In this document: one piece after another, positions 32,674 through 42,406 of the stretch | Numbering within the stretch: the first letter of the stretch is position 1 | Layout: each line of letters starts with the position of its first letter | Assembly: GCA_964449465.1 (NCBI GenBank) | Contig: CAYVBK010000009.1 | Span: forward strand, 1 to 64,000 | Source: CAYRXM01 sp964449465 | Lineage (GTDB): Bacteria > Chloroflexota > Anaerolineae > JAFGEY01 | Direction: 5' to 3' | DNA: 64,000 nucleotides | Position numbers and translations under genes: made by a program | Notes under the pieces: generated by a model | Told to the model about the DNA's origin: nothing | Seen by the model: only the letters and a program-made list of their open reading frames with translations | Databases searched by the model: none

Positions 32674-33870
32674 ATGGCTCAAAAGAGTAACCCATCTCGA
32701 CGCATATCATTCAATCCAGGCCGCTGGCTGTGGCTGCCGCTGCTGGCAGTGGCTGTGGTGTTGCTGGTGTGGGCGCACGAGCAGGTTTTCACCTCGCGCG
32801 GTCGCTATGCCGTGCGCGATTGGATGAGCCTGTGGGGCGGCGGACGGGCGGTTTTGGAGAGGGTGAATCCGTATGCGCCCGATGATTGGCTGTCGCTGCG
32901 GGCGCGCTATGGCAGCACGTGGATGCCCGACGACCGGGCGCCTTTTCCCTTGTGGACGTTGATGGGCATGACCGCGCTGGCCTGGCTGCCGTTGGATTGG
33001 GCCGCGGCGACCTGGCTGGTGCTGTGCGAGTTGATGGTGGGTATTTCGGTTTTTTTGCTTCTGGCGCAGCATCGCGCCAACCCATCCCCGCCGATCTTTG
33101 CCTTGCTGACATTGAGCGCGTTTTTCCTGCGTGGCACGCTGACCTCGCTGAACAATGGACAGATCACCTTTGTGCTGCTGCTGGCTCTGGCGTTGTTTAT
33201 CTTTTTGAGCCGGCGCGGGCAGCCATTCTGGGCCGGAGTGGCACTATCGTTGATCTTGCTCAAACCCAACCCTTTTGTGCTGTTTGCGCCATTGATGGGG
33301 GTGTGGCTGCTGGCACGGCGTCACTGGGCGGCGATCGCCGGCGGCTTGACCGGCACAGCGGCGATGGGGGTTTCGAGCTGGCTGCTGCGGCCAGGTTGGC
33401 CGGGGGAATGGCTGGATGTGCGCGGCAAGACCGAGGTCACATTTCAAACGCCGACGGTGTGGGGGCTGGCGTTCGAGTTGTCGCCAGCATGGTGGCCGCT
33501 GATCGGACTGGGGCTGACCGTTTTACTGACCGGCGGACTGGGCTGGCTGATTTTGAGACGGCGCGAGTGGGATGAGGCCCAGGTAGTGGGGCTGGCTCTG
33601 GTCGGGTCGCTGCTGGCGACGCCCTATGCGTGGGCATACGAGCATGCTCTGCTGGCGATGCCGATGGTCTGGCTGGTCCAATCGGCCCGGCCAACCTGGA
33701 AGGGCCGACTGGCCTGGATCGCCCTGACACTGCTGCCCTGGTTGTGCTATGCGCTGGCGGTTCAGCGAGGACGCGACACCCTGTCGGCCGGGGTGCCGCT
33801 GGCAGTGGGTATTGCTTTGTTATGGTTGAACAGCCAAGAGGGTGAGGAGCATCATGTCGTCAAGGAATGA
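32674..33870 (+). CDS. GT87-like (DUF2029) membrane mannosyltransferase
   Basis: A 398-aa polytopic protein with about ten TM helices. After TM1 comes an external loop with ERVNPYAPDDW, the NPY motif typical of the DUF2029/GT87 family, whose studied members add mannose from polyprenyl-phosphate-mannose. First gene of the glycan locus. ATG 32674 with GGCAGG upstream; a TTG start 18 nt earlier is possible. It overlaps the next gene by 17 nt. Confidence 0.8.
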   Translation: MAQKSNPSRRISFNPGRWLWLPLLAVAVVLLVWAHEQVFTSRGRYAVRDWMSLWGGGRAVLERVNPYAPDDWLSLRARYGSTWMPDDRAPFPLWTLMGMTALAWLPLDWAAATWLVLCELMVGISVFLLLAQHRANPSPPIFALLTLSAFFLRGTLTSLNNGQITFVLLLALALFIFLSRRGQPFWAGVALSLILLKPNPFVLFAPLMGVWLLARRHWAAIAGGLTGTAAMGVSSWLLRPGWPGEWLDVRGKTEVTFQTPTVWGLAFELSPAWWPLIGLGLTVLLTGGLGWLILRRREWDEAQVVGLALVGSLLATPYAWAYEHALLAMPMVWLVQSARPTWKGRLAWIALTLLPWLCYALAVQRGRDTLSAGVPLAVGIALLWLNSQEGEEHHVVKE

Positions 33871-34855
33871 GGTACAGGTCAGCATTGTGGTGCCGGCGTT
33901 CAACGAGTCGGAGAACATTATAGATACGGTAGAGCGCATCGCGGCCACCTTTGCCTCTCGTCCAGAGCGGTGGGAGGTGGTCATTGTGAACGATGGCAGC
34001 ACCGACGACACCTGGGAGGTGGCCCGGCGGCTGGCGCAGGTTGACCCGCGAGTGGTGGCCGCCGGCTATCCGGTCAACGCCGGACGCGGGCGGGCCTTGC
34101 GTGAAGGATTTGCCCGCGCCAGAGGGCAGATCATTGTCTCGACCGACGCCGACCTGAGCTATCACCCCAAATATATTCTGGACCTGCTTGATGCCCTGTA
34201 CGCCGACCTAAAAGTGGACTTTGTTTTGGGGTCGCCCTACATGCCCGGCGGCGGCACCGAGGGGGTGGATCCCAAACGACTAGCGATCAGCCGACTGGGC
34301 AACCGGATTTTGCAGGCGACGATCAACAAGGATATTTACACCTTTACCGGCATTTTTCGGGCCTATCGCCGCCAGGTGCTGGATGCCCTGGAGCTGGAAT
34401 CAGACGGTAAAGAGATTCATCTGGAAATTTTGTCGCGGGCATTGGGGGCGGGCTATCGTGTCAAAGAAGTGCCGGCAGTATTGGGCAGCCGGCGCAAAGG
34501 CAAATCCAAGTTCAAATTTGGTGGGACGGCACTGTCGCACCTGTTGTTTTCGTTCAACGAGCGGCCGATCCTGCTGTTTGGCGGCCTGGGGCTGCTGCTG
34601 CTGTTGAGCGGCCTGGCCGGGGGTGTCTATGTCTCGATCTTGCGCTTTCAAGGCACACTGAACCCGGGCCGTCCGCTGACCACGCTGGTGGTGATTTTGA
34701 TGCTGGCCGGACTACAAATTCTCTCTTTTGGTTTTATCGCCCTGCAAATGGGCGTGCTGCGTCGCGAAATTTTCAAGGTGCAAAAAGAGAACCGACTGCT
34801 GCATCGCCAGATGATCTCTCTGGCAGAAAAAGAGAACGATGACACAGATCGTTAA
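33854..34855 (+). CDS. GT2-family glycosyltransferase with C-terminal TM pair
   Basis: A 333-aa enzyme. The GT-A domain has IVVPAFNESENI, VVIVNDGSTDDT and the nucleotide-sugar motif STDADLSYHP (DAD). Two TM helices at about 225-310 and a charged coiled tail follow, as in DPM1/ArnC/GtrB-type polyprenyl-phosphate glycosyltransferases. It probably makes the lipid-phosphate sugar used by the GT-C enzymes of this locus. Start ATG 33854 with GAGGAG upstream. Confidence 0.88.
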   Translation: MSSRNEVQVSIVVPAFNESENIIDTVERIAATFASRPERWEVVIVNDGSTDDTWEVARRLAQVDPRVVAAGYPVNAGRGRALREGFARARGQIIVSTDADLSYHPKYILDLLDALYADLKVDFVLGSPYMPGGGTEGVDPKRLAISRLGNRILQATINKDIYTFTGIFRAYRRQVLDALELESDGKEIHLEILSRALGAGYRVKEVPAVLGSRRKGKSKFKFGGTALSHLLFSFNERPILLFGGLGLLLLLSGLAGGVYVSILRFQGTLNPGRPLTTLVVILMLAGLQILSFGFIALQMGVLRREIFKVQKENRLLHRQMISLAEKENDDTDR

Positions 34856-35624
34856 ACAAGAGCACTATCAAATCGGCTCCGATCGCTTTGTCAAGGAATA
34901 CCTGGCCGATGGACGGGTGCAATTTCTCAAAAATGGCCGGCCGCTTGACCTGGAGACCTGGAATGTCGAACTGAACCGCTTCCAGTCCATGTCGGTCAAA
35001 GAACAGCATGCCAATCCGCTGGTGCGCTGGCAAGAGCAGCAGCGGCGGCGTGGGATTTTGCACTTTGTGAGCGGGCGAGCCGGCGAACATGTGGCCGATG
35101 TGGGCTGCGAGAGCGGGTATCTGGCGGCCGGGCTGGCACGGCAGGGCTGCCGGGTGACGTGCATTGATATTGACCCGACTCTGCTCGACCTGGCGCGGCA
35201 GCGATTGGCGCGGCAACGCATCGGCAAAGATCGCGTTGCGTATGTGGTTTCGGACATCCGGCAGATTCAATTGCCCGACGCCAGTGTGGATGTGGCCCTG
35301 GCCAGCGAGATTTTGGAGCATTTGCCCGACCCGCAGGAAGGGATGCGCGAGTTGATCCGCATCACCCGGCCGGGCGGACGCATTATCCTCAGCGTGCCAA
35401 ACGAGTCGCTGGTACTGGGCATCAAGCGCGTTTTGAATGTCTTGCGGCTGACCCGATGGCTGGGCGGTCTGAGCAAAGACCTGGCCATCGGCCATGTGCA
35501 GATTTTTGACCGGGCAACCTTGCGCCGCCTGGGTCAGATGCAGGGAGTGACGATTCAGCGCATCCAATATCACAAACCTCTCTTTTTGAATATTTTTATG
35601 CGCCTGAAGCGAGAATCGGCGTGA
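34839..35624 (+). CDS. Class I SAM-dependent methyltransferase
   Basis: A 261-aa methyltransferase. Motif I VADVGCESGYLAAGLA lies at about residues 85-100, then an acidic ribose-binding CIDIDP, and ASEILEHLPDP as motif IV. An N-terminal extension of about 70 residues (SDRFVKEYLADGRVQFLKNG) is not part of the fold. It overlaps the GT2 gene by 17 nt. It may methylate a sugar or lipid intermediate of this pathway; the acceptor is not evident. Confidence 0.85.
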   Translation: MTQIVKQEHYQIGSDRFVKEYLADGRVQFLKNGRPLDLETWNVELNRFQSMSVKEQHANPLVRWQEQQRRRGILHFVSGRAGEHVADVGCESGYLAAGLARQGCRVTCIDIDPTLLDLARQRLARQRIGKDRVAYVVSDIRQIQLPDASVDVALASEILEHLPDPQEGMRELIRITRPGGRIILSVPNESLVLGIKRVLNVLRLTRWLGGLSKDLAIGHVQIFDRATLRRLGQMQGVTIQRIQYHKPLFLNIFMRLKRESA

Positions 35625-36571
35625 AAGAGCGATGGTGGAACCGTACCTGGGTGCGGGCAGCGGCGACGGTGCTGTTGGTAGGGCTGTTGATCGCCTGGGT
35701 GAGGCCGGTCTCGATCTGGAAAACGGTGCGAAACAGCCGGGCCGGGCCGCTGTGGAGCAGCCTGCTGTTGACGCCGGTGGTGATCGGGATCAAGTCGCTG
35801 CGATGGATGCTGTTGGCACGACGACAGTCGGCCTTGTCGTTTGGCGATGCGCTGCGCAGCTATCTGGCCGGGCTGACGCTGGCCACACTGACCCCGCTTT
35901 CGGCCGGCGAGGCAGGACGCGGGTTGTTTGTGCGGGGCGGCCGCCCGGCAGAACTGACCGGCGTGGTGATTTTGGACAAGTTGATCGATCTATCGGCAGT
36001 GGGGTTGTTTGCCGCGGCCGGACTGCTGTGGGCGGCCGATACATCGGCGCGGGCCGTGGGCTGGGGCGTGTTGGGCGGACTGGCCCTGGCCTGGGGTGGG
36101 GTCTGGGGCAGCCTGATGCTGGCGCGGCCGCGCTTGCTGCGTTGGCGAGAACAGGCGCGGGAACAGGCGCAGTTCAAGGCGCTGGCCGTGTTAGATGGCT
36201 TGATGGACACACCGGGACGACTGATTGCGCTGAACATGCTGCTGGCCGTGATCGGTTTTGCGGCTTTTTACGGACAGGCTTTTATCTTGCTGCGAGCGTT
36301 CTGGCCGCTCGATCTGCCGGTTATCTCGTGGCAGGTGACAACTTTTTTCCCTATTATCACTCTCAGCACCATCCTGCCGGTAGCCATCGGCGGGGTGGGC
36401 ATCCGCGAATGGACGGCGGTGGTGTTGCTGCGGCAATTTGGCGTGCCAGAGGCAGTGGCTTTTAACACCTTTTTCGTCCATTTTCTGGTGGTACAGGTAC
36501 TGCCGGCACTGGGCGGCGCGGTGATCATTGGCTCTTTTCGGCGCAAGCAAGATCGGGCAGGGTTGGGGTGA
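35621..36571 (+). CDS. LPG-synthase/flippase-like TM protein (UPF0104)
   Basis: A 316-aa protein with about seven TM helices and the family pattern SLRWMLLARRQ, PLSAGEAGRGLFVRGG and VGIREWTAVVLL. Members include the TM half of MprF and AglD-like proteins found in glycan loci, proposed to move or process lipid-linked intermediates. GTG start, 4-nt overlap with the methyltransferase gene. A second copy of the family is at 43080. Confidence 0.82.
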   Translation: MKERWWNRTWVRAAATVLLVGLLIAWVRPVSIWKTVRNSRAGPLWSSLLLTPVVIGIKSLRWMLLARRQSALSFGDALRSYLAGLTLATLTPLSAGEAGRGLFVRGGRPAELTGVVILDKLIDLSAVGLFAAAGLLWAADTSARAVGWGVLGGLALAWGGVWGSLMLARPRLLRWREQAREQAQFKALAVLDGLMDTPGRLIALNMLLAVIGFAAFYGQAFILLRAFWPLDLPVISWQVTTFFPIITLSTILPVAIGGVGIREWTAVVLLRQFGVPEAVAFNTFFVHFLVVQVLPALGGAVIIGSFRRKQDRAGLG

Positions 36572-38142
36572 GCGAACCGGGCAGACGGCAAACGGGTGGA
36601 TGGGCATGGAATGTGGCGGCGCTGGCGGTGATGGCGGCAGCATGGGCCGCTCGGCTGATCTATGCACGGCAGATCAGCCTGCATGTAGACGAGTTCACCA
36701 CCATCCTGGCGGCACAAATGATCGGGCGGCACAGCCTGCCGATCATGCCATCGGGCATTTTTTACGACAACGGCCTGCTGTTCAGCTATGCGGTGGCGGG
36801 TTGGATCGGGCCATTGGGGTTTCACGAATGGGTAGCTCGCTTTCCAGCCTTGATGTTGAGCATGCTTTCAACGGCGATGATTTTTCGGCTGGGGCGGCGA
36901 TTTTTGGGGTCGCCAACAGCTCTGCTGGCGGCCGCGCTGCTGGCTCTGGCCCCCGAAGTGGTGATGTGGGGGGTGCGGGCGCGCGGATACGCGCTGTTGC
37001 AATTCGGCGTCGTGGCCGGGGTGTGGGCCTGTGTCGAGGGATTGAACGGCACATGGCGCGGACGATGGCGCGCCGTCTTTTGGCTGGGCATGTGGACGGC
37101 CTCGCTGGCGCACCTGGTCGGCGTCCTGGATGCCTGGTGCGCTCTCGGCGCCGCCGCCTGTGCCTGGCTGATTTATCGCCGGGCAGAAAAGCGAACCTGT
37201 CACTGGATGGATGTTTTACACTCTTTATGGATAGACGGCGTGCTGGCTGCCGGCCTGGTGGCTGTGATGATCGGATTGACCTGGTTGGGGCAGCCGGTGT
37301 GGGTGAATACGACGCCGGGCAGCGCCGGCCGCTCGCTGTTCTTGCGACTGCTGAACGTGGATTGGGTGGGACTGATCAAGATGGTGGGCCCGTTCCTGTT
37401 TCAGCCGGCTTATTTGCTGTGGAGCGGCGCACTCTGTCTCAACCTGTACATGCTGGCGCGGCGGCTATTCACCCGTCAACCGCAGCCGGCCGACATGACT
37501 CTGCTGTACCTGCAACTGATGTGGATCGGCGCCGTGCTGACCATGACCATCCTCAGCCCCTGGCACATGACGCGGTATGCCTTGCCGCTGGCGCCGATCT
37601 TGTTCCTGGTGGGCAGTCACGAAATAACCGACCTGGCCGGGCGGCTGATGGCAGCCTTGCCGGCGCGGTATCGCACCGTTCCAGGCTGGGCGTCGGCCAT
37701 GATTATCATGGCGCTGGTTGGCGGGCTGGTGCTGCCGCATTTGCAGTGGGCGTTGGGCTTTCAAGAGCCGGGTTATGACCTGGCCTTTCATTATGTGCGG
37801 GAGCAGTGGCATCCAGGTGATACGGTGATGACATTCAATACCTCGGCCGGACAGGTGTATCTGAATCAATGCGACTATTACCCCATCCAGATCGGCGCAT
37901 GGGTGGTACAGACGCCAGCGGGGATGGTGGATCGGTTTGGCGGAGCGCGCTGGATCGAGATGGTGGAGCAATTGCAGGCGGCAATGGCCGAATCAGAGCG
38001 AATATGGTTTGTGATGGATCGCGGACGATTCGATGTGCGTGTGCTACCAGAGGTACAGAACGAAATTCAAGCGCATTTTGAGATGATTTTTGAGCAGCGA
38101 GACGTGATGGTCATGTTGTATGAGCGAGCCATAGAGGAGTGA
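36568..38142 (+). CDS. GT39-like (GT-C) membrane glycosyltransferase
   Basis: A 524-aa protein with about ten to twelve TM helices. The first external loop has ISLHVDEFTTILAAQ (acidic pair after TM1, as in PMT/GT39 enzymes) and the third segment WGVRARGYALLQF. A soluble C-terminal domain of about 120 residues follows. GTG start with 4-nt overlap to the previous stop. Predicted to transfer a sugar from a lipid-phosphate donor outside the membrane. Confidence 0.8.
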   Translation: MSEPGRRQTGGWAWNVAALAVMAAAWAARLIYARQISLHVDEFTTILAAQMIGRHSLPIMPSGIFYDNGLLFSYAVAGWIGPLGFHEWVARFPALMLSMLSTAMIFRLGRRFLGSPTALLAAALLALAPEVVMWGVRARGYALLQFGVVAGVWACVEGLNGTWRGRWRAVFWLGMWTASLAHLVGVLDAWCALGAAACAWLIYRRAEKRTCHWMDVLHSLWIDGVLAAGLVAVMIGLTWLGQPVWVNTTPGSAGRSLFLRLLNVDWVGLIKMVGPFLFQPAYLLWSGALCLNLYMLARRLFTRQPQPADMTLLYLQLMWIGAVLTMTILSPWHMTRYALPLAPILFLVGSHEITDLAGRLMAALPARYRTVPGWASAMIIMALVGGLVLPHLQWALGFQEPGYDLAFHYVREQWHPGDTVMTFNTSAGQVYLNQCDYYPIQIGAWVVQTPAGMVDRFGGARWIEMVEQLQAAMAESERIWFVMDRGRFDVRVLPEVQNEIQAHFEMIFEQRDVMVMLYERAIEE

Positions 38143-38145
38143 GCG

Positions 38146-39096
38146 GTGTACAGGGATAAAACCATTTGCGTGGTGGTGCCGGCGTACAACGAAGAAACCC
38201 TGATCGGGCGAACGCTGGACACTATGCCTGACTGGGTGGATCGCATTGTGGTGGTGGATGATTGCAGCCGCGACGCCACTGCCGGGCGTGTGCGCGAACG
38301 CAGCCAGGCGCAGCCCGAACGGGTGATGCTGATTCAACACGAGAAAAATCAAGGAGTGGGTGGGGCCATCGCCACCGGTTACTGCTGGGCGCGCGACCAC
38401 GAAATGGACGTGGCCGTGGTCATGGCTGCCGATGCCCAAATGGACCCGGCCGATCTGCCAGCGCTGCTCGATCCGGTTGTCTCTGGTGAAATAGATTACG
38501 CCAAAGGCAACCGGCTGTTCACCGGTGATGCCTGGCACAAGATTCCCCGGGTGCGCTATCTGGGCAATTCGGCCATGTCGCTGTTGACCAAGATCGCCTC
38601 CGGGTACTGGCACGTGGCCGATTCGCAGTCGGGCTATACGGCGGCCAACCTCAAGGTGCTGCAAACGATTGACTGGAGCAGCATGTACAAACGCTACGGT
38701 CAGCCCAACGACCTGCTGGTGCGGCTGAATGTGTACAATTTTCGCGTGCGCGATGTGCCGGTGCGCCCGGTATACGGGATTGGCGAAAAGAGCGGGATCA
38801 AGCCGCTGCGCATGATTCCCAAATTATCGTGGTTATTGCTCAAGCTCTTTTTTTATCGCATGTGGCAAAAATATGTGATCCGCGATTTTCACCCGCTCTT
38901 GTTTTTCTACATTCTGGGGATAGTCTTGTTTGTGCCGGGACTGTTGTTCGGCCTCCAACTGGTCTTTTATCGTCTGCTGATCGGCACGGTGGCGGCCACC
39001 AGCGCGTTGTTTGCTATGTTTTTGTTTGTCACCGGGTTGCAGTGTATCTTTTTTGCTATGTGGTTCGATATGGATTATAACAAATATTTACGGTAA
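38146..39096 (+). CDS. GT2-family glycosyltransferase (second DPM1-like)
   Basis: A 316-aa enzyme with IVVVDDCSRDATAG, GVGGAIATGYCWA and ADAQMDPADLP, the last being the donor-binding acidic motif. Two TM helices at about 240-310. It resembles DPM/GT2 enzymes that charge polyprenyl phosphate. GTG start 3 nt after the previous stop. Confidence 0.86.
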   Translation: MYRDKTICVVVPAYNEETLIGRTLDTMPDWVDRIVVVDDCSRDATAGRVRERSQAQPERVMLIQHEKNQGVGGAIATGYCWARDHEMDVAVVMAADAQMDPADLPALLDPVVSGEIDYAKGNRLFTGDAWHKIPRVRYLGNSAMSLLTKIASGYWHVADSQSGYTAANLKVLQTIDWSSMYKRYGQPNDLLVRLNVYNFRVRDVPVRPVYGIGEKSGIKPLRMIPKLSWLLLKLFFYRMWQKYVIRDFHPLLFFYILGIVLFVPGLLFGLQLVFYRLLIGTVAATSALFAMFLFVTGLQCIFFAMWFDMDYNKYLR

Positions 39097-39102
39097 AAAA
39101 AG

Positions 39103-40311
39103 ATGAACAGGCGTGTCGAATCGGTTTTATTTGTCAGCACCAGCTTTCCGCGCTTTCGGAATGACCTGGCCGGCAGTTTTGTGTTTCGATTTGCCCGATA
39201 CCTGGCACGCGATGGGATGCAGGTAACGGCGCTGGCTCCCGGCGAGCCGCATTATCCGGCGCGAGAAGAGATGGATGGAGTACAAATCTATCGCTATCCG
39301 TATTTTTATCCGCGTTGCTGGCAGTGGTTGACTCGTCACGGACATTCCATGCTGACCAACATCCGTCATAGCTGGGTGGCGCGGTTGCAAGTGCCTTTTT
39401 TTATGCTGGCAACGATGTGGGCGATATGGAGTCGGCAGGATCATTTCGACCTGATCCACTGTCACTGGCTGCCGACGGCCGTCGCGGCCCTGCTAGCCCG
39501 CCCATTCAGCCGACGTAAACCACCGATTGTTTTTACCAACTGGGGATCGGATACGCGCCTGCTGCCGGCCTGGTTGGGGCGATGGGTGGTGAGGCAGGTA
39601 GATGGCTGCGTTTCGACCGCCGTGGAAACCGACGAGCATCTAGAGCGACTGGGACGCAAGGAATTTCGCCGCGTTATGGCCCCGGTAGACGAGGAGCGTT
39701 TTGCGCCGGAGGCAGTATCGCCCGATCTGCGCGATGAGTTGAGCCTGGCGCCCGACACGCCGGTAATCCCCTTTATCGGCCGGCTGGATGCCTTTAAGGA
39801 TCCGCTGACATTTATCCGCGCCTGCGCTTTGCTCAAACAGCGGGGGGTGGTTTTTGCTGCCCCCATAGCCGGCGATGGCGACCTGATGGAAACATGCCGT
39901 CAGGAAATATTGGCGGGTGATGTGCAAGACTGCGTGCAACTGTTGGGGATGCGCTCCGATCCGGAGAGGCTGCTGCGGGTGGCTACAGCTACGGTGCATA
40001 TCAGCCCGGTAGAAAATACCTGGGCCAACGTCATCGCCGAGGCCATGTGGATGAGAGTGTCGGTGATCTTGAGCGATGCCGGCTATACGCGGCGGCTGTT
40101 TACCGACCGGCAAAATTGTTTGATCGTGCCGGCCCAAAACCCTGCTGCTCTGGCCGACGCCTTGCAACAATTGATCGAAAATCTGTCACTGCGCCAGCAA
40201 TTGATCGTCGGTGGGCATGAATTGTTACGCCAATATAAAAAAGACAGCATCAGCATTGTGCAAGAGCTGCGGACTTGTTATGATGAGATATGGACAAGGC
40301 GGCAAATATGA
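39103..40311 (+). CDS. GT4-family glycosyltransferase (GT-B fold)
   Basis: A 402-aa soluble enzyme. The N-terminal Rossmann half starts VESVLFVSTSFPRFRNDLAG and has HCHWLPTAVAALLA. The C-terminal half has PFIGRLDAFKDP and the acidic pair in VENTWANVIAEAM (E-x7-E), then a basic tail. It transfers a sugar from a nucleotide donor with retention. Downstream overlap ATGA with the epimerase gene. Confidence 0.9.
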   Translation: MNRRVESVLFVSTSFPRFRNDLAGSFVFRFARYLARDGMQVTALAPGEPHYPAREEMDGVQIYRYPYFYPRCWQWLTRHGHSMLTNIRHSWVARLQVPFFMLATMWAIWSRQDHFDLIHCHWLPTAVAALLARPFSRRKPPIVFTNWGSDTRLLPAWLGRWVVRQVDGCVSTAVETDEHLERLGRKEFRRVMAPVDEERFAPEAVSPDLRDELSLAPDTPVIPFIGRLDAFKDPLTFIRACALLKQRGVVFAAPIAGDGDLMETCRQEILAGDVQDCVQLLGMRSDPERLLRVATATVHISPVENTWANVIAEAMWMRVSVILSDAGYTRRLFTDRQNCLIVPAQNPAALADALQQLIENLSLRQQLIVGGHELLRQYKKDSISIVQELRTCYDEIWTRRQI

Positions 40312-41279
40312 ACGGTACCCTGGTTATAGAAAACAAACGCATCTTGATCACCGGCGGGGCCGGTTTTATCGGCTCGGCACTGGCGGGACGGCTGGTGGAG
40401 CAAAATCAGATTGTGGTGTATGATAACCTGGCGCGCGATTCGCTCAAGGACAAGCCATATCGAGATCATGCACACCTGACTTTGATTCAGGGCGATGTGT
40501 TGGATTTTGCCGCTCTGGAACAGGCCATACGCGGCGCCGATATGATCGTCCATTGTGCGGCTATTGCCGGCATTGATACGGTGATCAAAAGCCCGGTAAC
40601 GACCATGCGGGTGAATATGATCGGTTCGGCCAATGTGCTTGAGGCGGCTTCACGGCTGCCACACTGCGAGCGGGTGGTTTGTTTTTCAACCAGCGAAGTG
40701 TTTGGGCAGCAAGCCTTTCGTTCAGCCGAGACCGACAAAACGGTGATGGGGCAGGTGGGCGAGGCGCGGTGGACGTATGCGGTGAGCAAGTTGGCCGAGG
40801 AACACCTGGCGATTGCCTATTACCAGGAAAAAGGACTGCCGACTACGGTGGTGCGACCTTTTAACGTATACGGGCCGGGACAGGTGGGCGAGGGCGCACT
40901 CAAGACTTTTGTGGCCCGGGCACTGCGCAATCAACCTCTGGAGATCCATGGCGACGGCACCCAGATCCGCGCCTGGTGTTATGTAGATGATATGCTGGAC
41001 GGCGTCTTGCTGGCCCTGGTTCACCCTAGAGCGGTGGGCGAGTCGTTCAATATCGGCAATCAGCGCGCTGTCACTACAATCTATGGTCTGGCCAACACCG
41101 TAATTCGGGTGTTGGGATCGTCGTCAACGGTTGTTTTTACGCGGCGAGATTATGCCGATGTCGAGTTGCGCATTCCGGCAGTGCGCAAAGCCCGCGACCT
41201 GTTGGGCTTTGAGGCTTGCATTGATTTGGAGGAAGGGATTCGCCGTACCGCCGAATTTTACAGGAGGCAGATGGGATGA
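40308..41279 (+). CDS. NAD-dependent nucleotide-sugar epimerase/dehydratase
   Basis: A 323-aa extended SDR enzyme. Cofactor motif ITGGAGFIGSA, catalytic triad candidates in CFSTSEVFG and YAVSKLAEE, and the substrate segment RPFNVYGPGQ. ATG 40308 overlaps the previous stop (ATGA). With the next two genes it could form a route to an N-acylated amino sugar: oxidise/epimerise, aminate, acylate. UDP-glucose-4-epimerase-like activity is the alternative. Confidence 0.88.
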   Translation: MNGTLVIENKRILITGGAGFIGSALAGRLVEQNQIVVYDNLARDSLKDKPYRDHAHLTLIQGDVLDFAALEQAIRGADMIVHCAAIAGIDTVIKSPVTTMRVNMIGSANVLEAASRLPHCERVVCFSTSEVFGQQAFRSAETDKTVMGQVGEARWTYAVSKLAEEHLAIAYYQEKGLPTTVVRPFNVYGPGQVGEGALKTFVARALRNQPLEIHGDGTQIRAWCYVDDMLDGVLLALVHPRAVGESFNIGNQRAVTTIYGLANTVIRVLGSSSTVVFTRRDYADVELRIPAVRKARDLLGFEACIDLEEGIRRTAEFYRRQMG

Positions 41280-42406
41280 TTCGTCTGACAATTCCGTCCA
41301 TTCAAGAAGATGATTTACAGGCTGTCTGTGAAGTGCTGCGAACCGGCTATCTGGTGCAGGGAGCGCAGGTAGCTGCTTTTGAGCAGACCGTGGCGGCGTA
41401 TACAGGTTGTCGGCACGCCATCGCAGTGAGCAACTGCACGGCAGCCCTACACCTGACTCTGCTGGCCCTGGATGTGCGGCCGGGCGATCTGGTGGTGACG
41501 ACAGCTTTTTCGTGGATTGCCACAGCCAATGTGATCGAGTTGTGCGGCGCGCAGCCCGTTTTTGTGGATATTCAGCCGGACACGTTCAACCTCGATCCGG
41601 ACTGCCTGGAGCAAACCTTAAAGCGGTTGATGGCTCAATCCGATACGGCGCGACGGGTCAAGGCGATCATGCCGGTGCATACCTTTGGGCAAATGGCCGA
41701 CATGGAAGCGATTGTGGAGCTGGCCGACCGGTATCACATGCCGGTGATCGAGGACGCGGCATGCGCGTTAGCCGCGCGACAGCATGAACGGCAGGCCGGC
41801 ACATGGGGAGCAATGGGATGTTTTAGTTTTCATCCGCGCAAAGCCATTACAACCGGCGAGGGCGGGATGATCGTGACCAACTCGGCCGACCTGGCCGACC
41901 GGCTGCGCGCCTTGCGCAATCACGGCATAGACCCGCTTGCGCCCTCGACCGATTTTATCATGCCAGGACTGAATTATCGAATGACCGAATTTCAGGCCGC
42001 CCTGGGCGTGGCCCAAATGTCGAAACTGGATCGAATTGTGGCGGCCCGGCGAGAACGCGCGGCGCGCTATGATATGCTGCTGTGCCACACCGCCATTCAG
42101 CCGCCGGCAGTACCGCCGGACAGTTGGCCGGTGTATCAATCGTATGTGGTTCTGTTGCCCGCCGAGGTAGCCGCCCGGCGCGCCGACCTGATCCAACACC
42201 TTAGAGCGCAAGGCATCGAAACCACCATCGGCACCTGGCACATGCCTCTGACCAGCTTTTTCCGCGCCCGTTATGGCTACCGGCCGGGCGATTTTCCGGC
42301 GTGCGATGGGGTCTTTGCCCGCGCACTGACCTTGCCGCTTCACGAGTATTTGAGCCAGGACGAGCAAAACGAGGTGGCAGCGCAACTGGTGAGAGGGATC
42401 GGATGA
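41276..42406 (+). CDS. DegT/DnrJ/EryC1-family sugar aminotransferase
   Basis: A 376-aa PLP enzyme that aminates a keto-sugar nucleotide. Typical features are the start IRLTIPSIQEDDLQAVCEVL, the substrate pocket DAACALAARQ, and the PLP Lys in FSFHPRKAITTGEGG. ATG overlaps the epimerase stop by 4 nt. Second step of the proposed amino-sugar module. Confidence 0.92.
   Translation: MIRLTIPSIQEDDLQAVCEVLRTGYLVQGAQVAAFEQTVAAYTGCRHAIAVSNCTAALHLTLLALDVRPGDLVVTTAFSWIATANVIELCGAQPVFVDIQPDTFNLDPDCLEQTLKRLMAQSDTARRVKAIMPVHTFGQMADMEAIVELADRYHMPVIEDAACALAARQHERQAGTWGAMGCFSFHPRKAITTGEGGMIVTNSADLADRLRALRNHGIDPLAPSTDFIMPGLNYRMTEFQAALGVAQMSKLDRIVAARRERAARYDMLLCHTAIQPPAVPPDSWPVYQSYVVLLPAEVAARRADLIQHLRAQGIETTIGTWHMPLTSFFRARYGYRPGDFPACDGVFARALTLPLHEYLSQDEQNEVAAQLVRGIG

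Noticed and set aside
36528..37778. 416-codon ORF overlapping the GT39 gene
   Set aside because: Shadow frame of a GC-rich membrane protein gene; Gly/Arg/Ala-rich and without domains.
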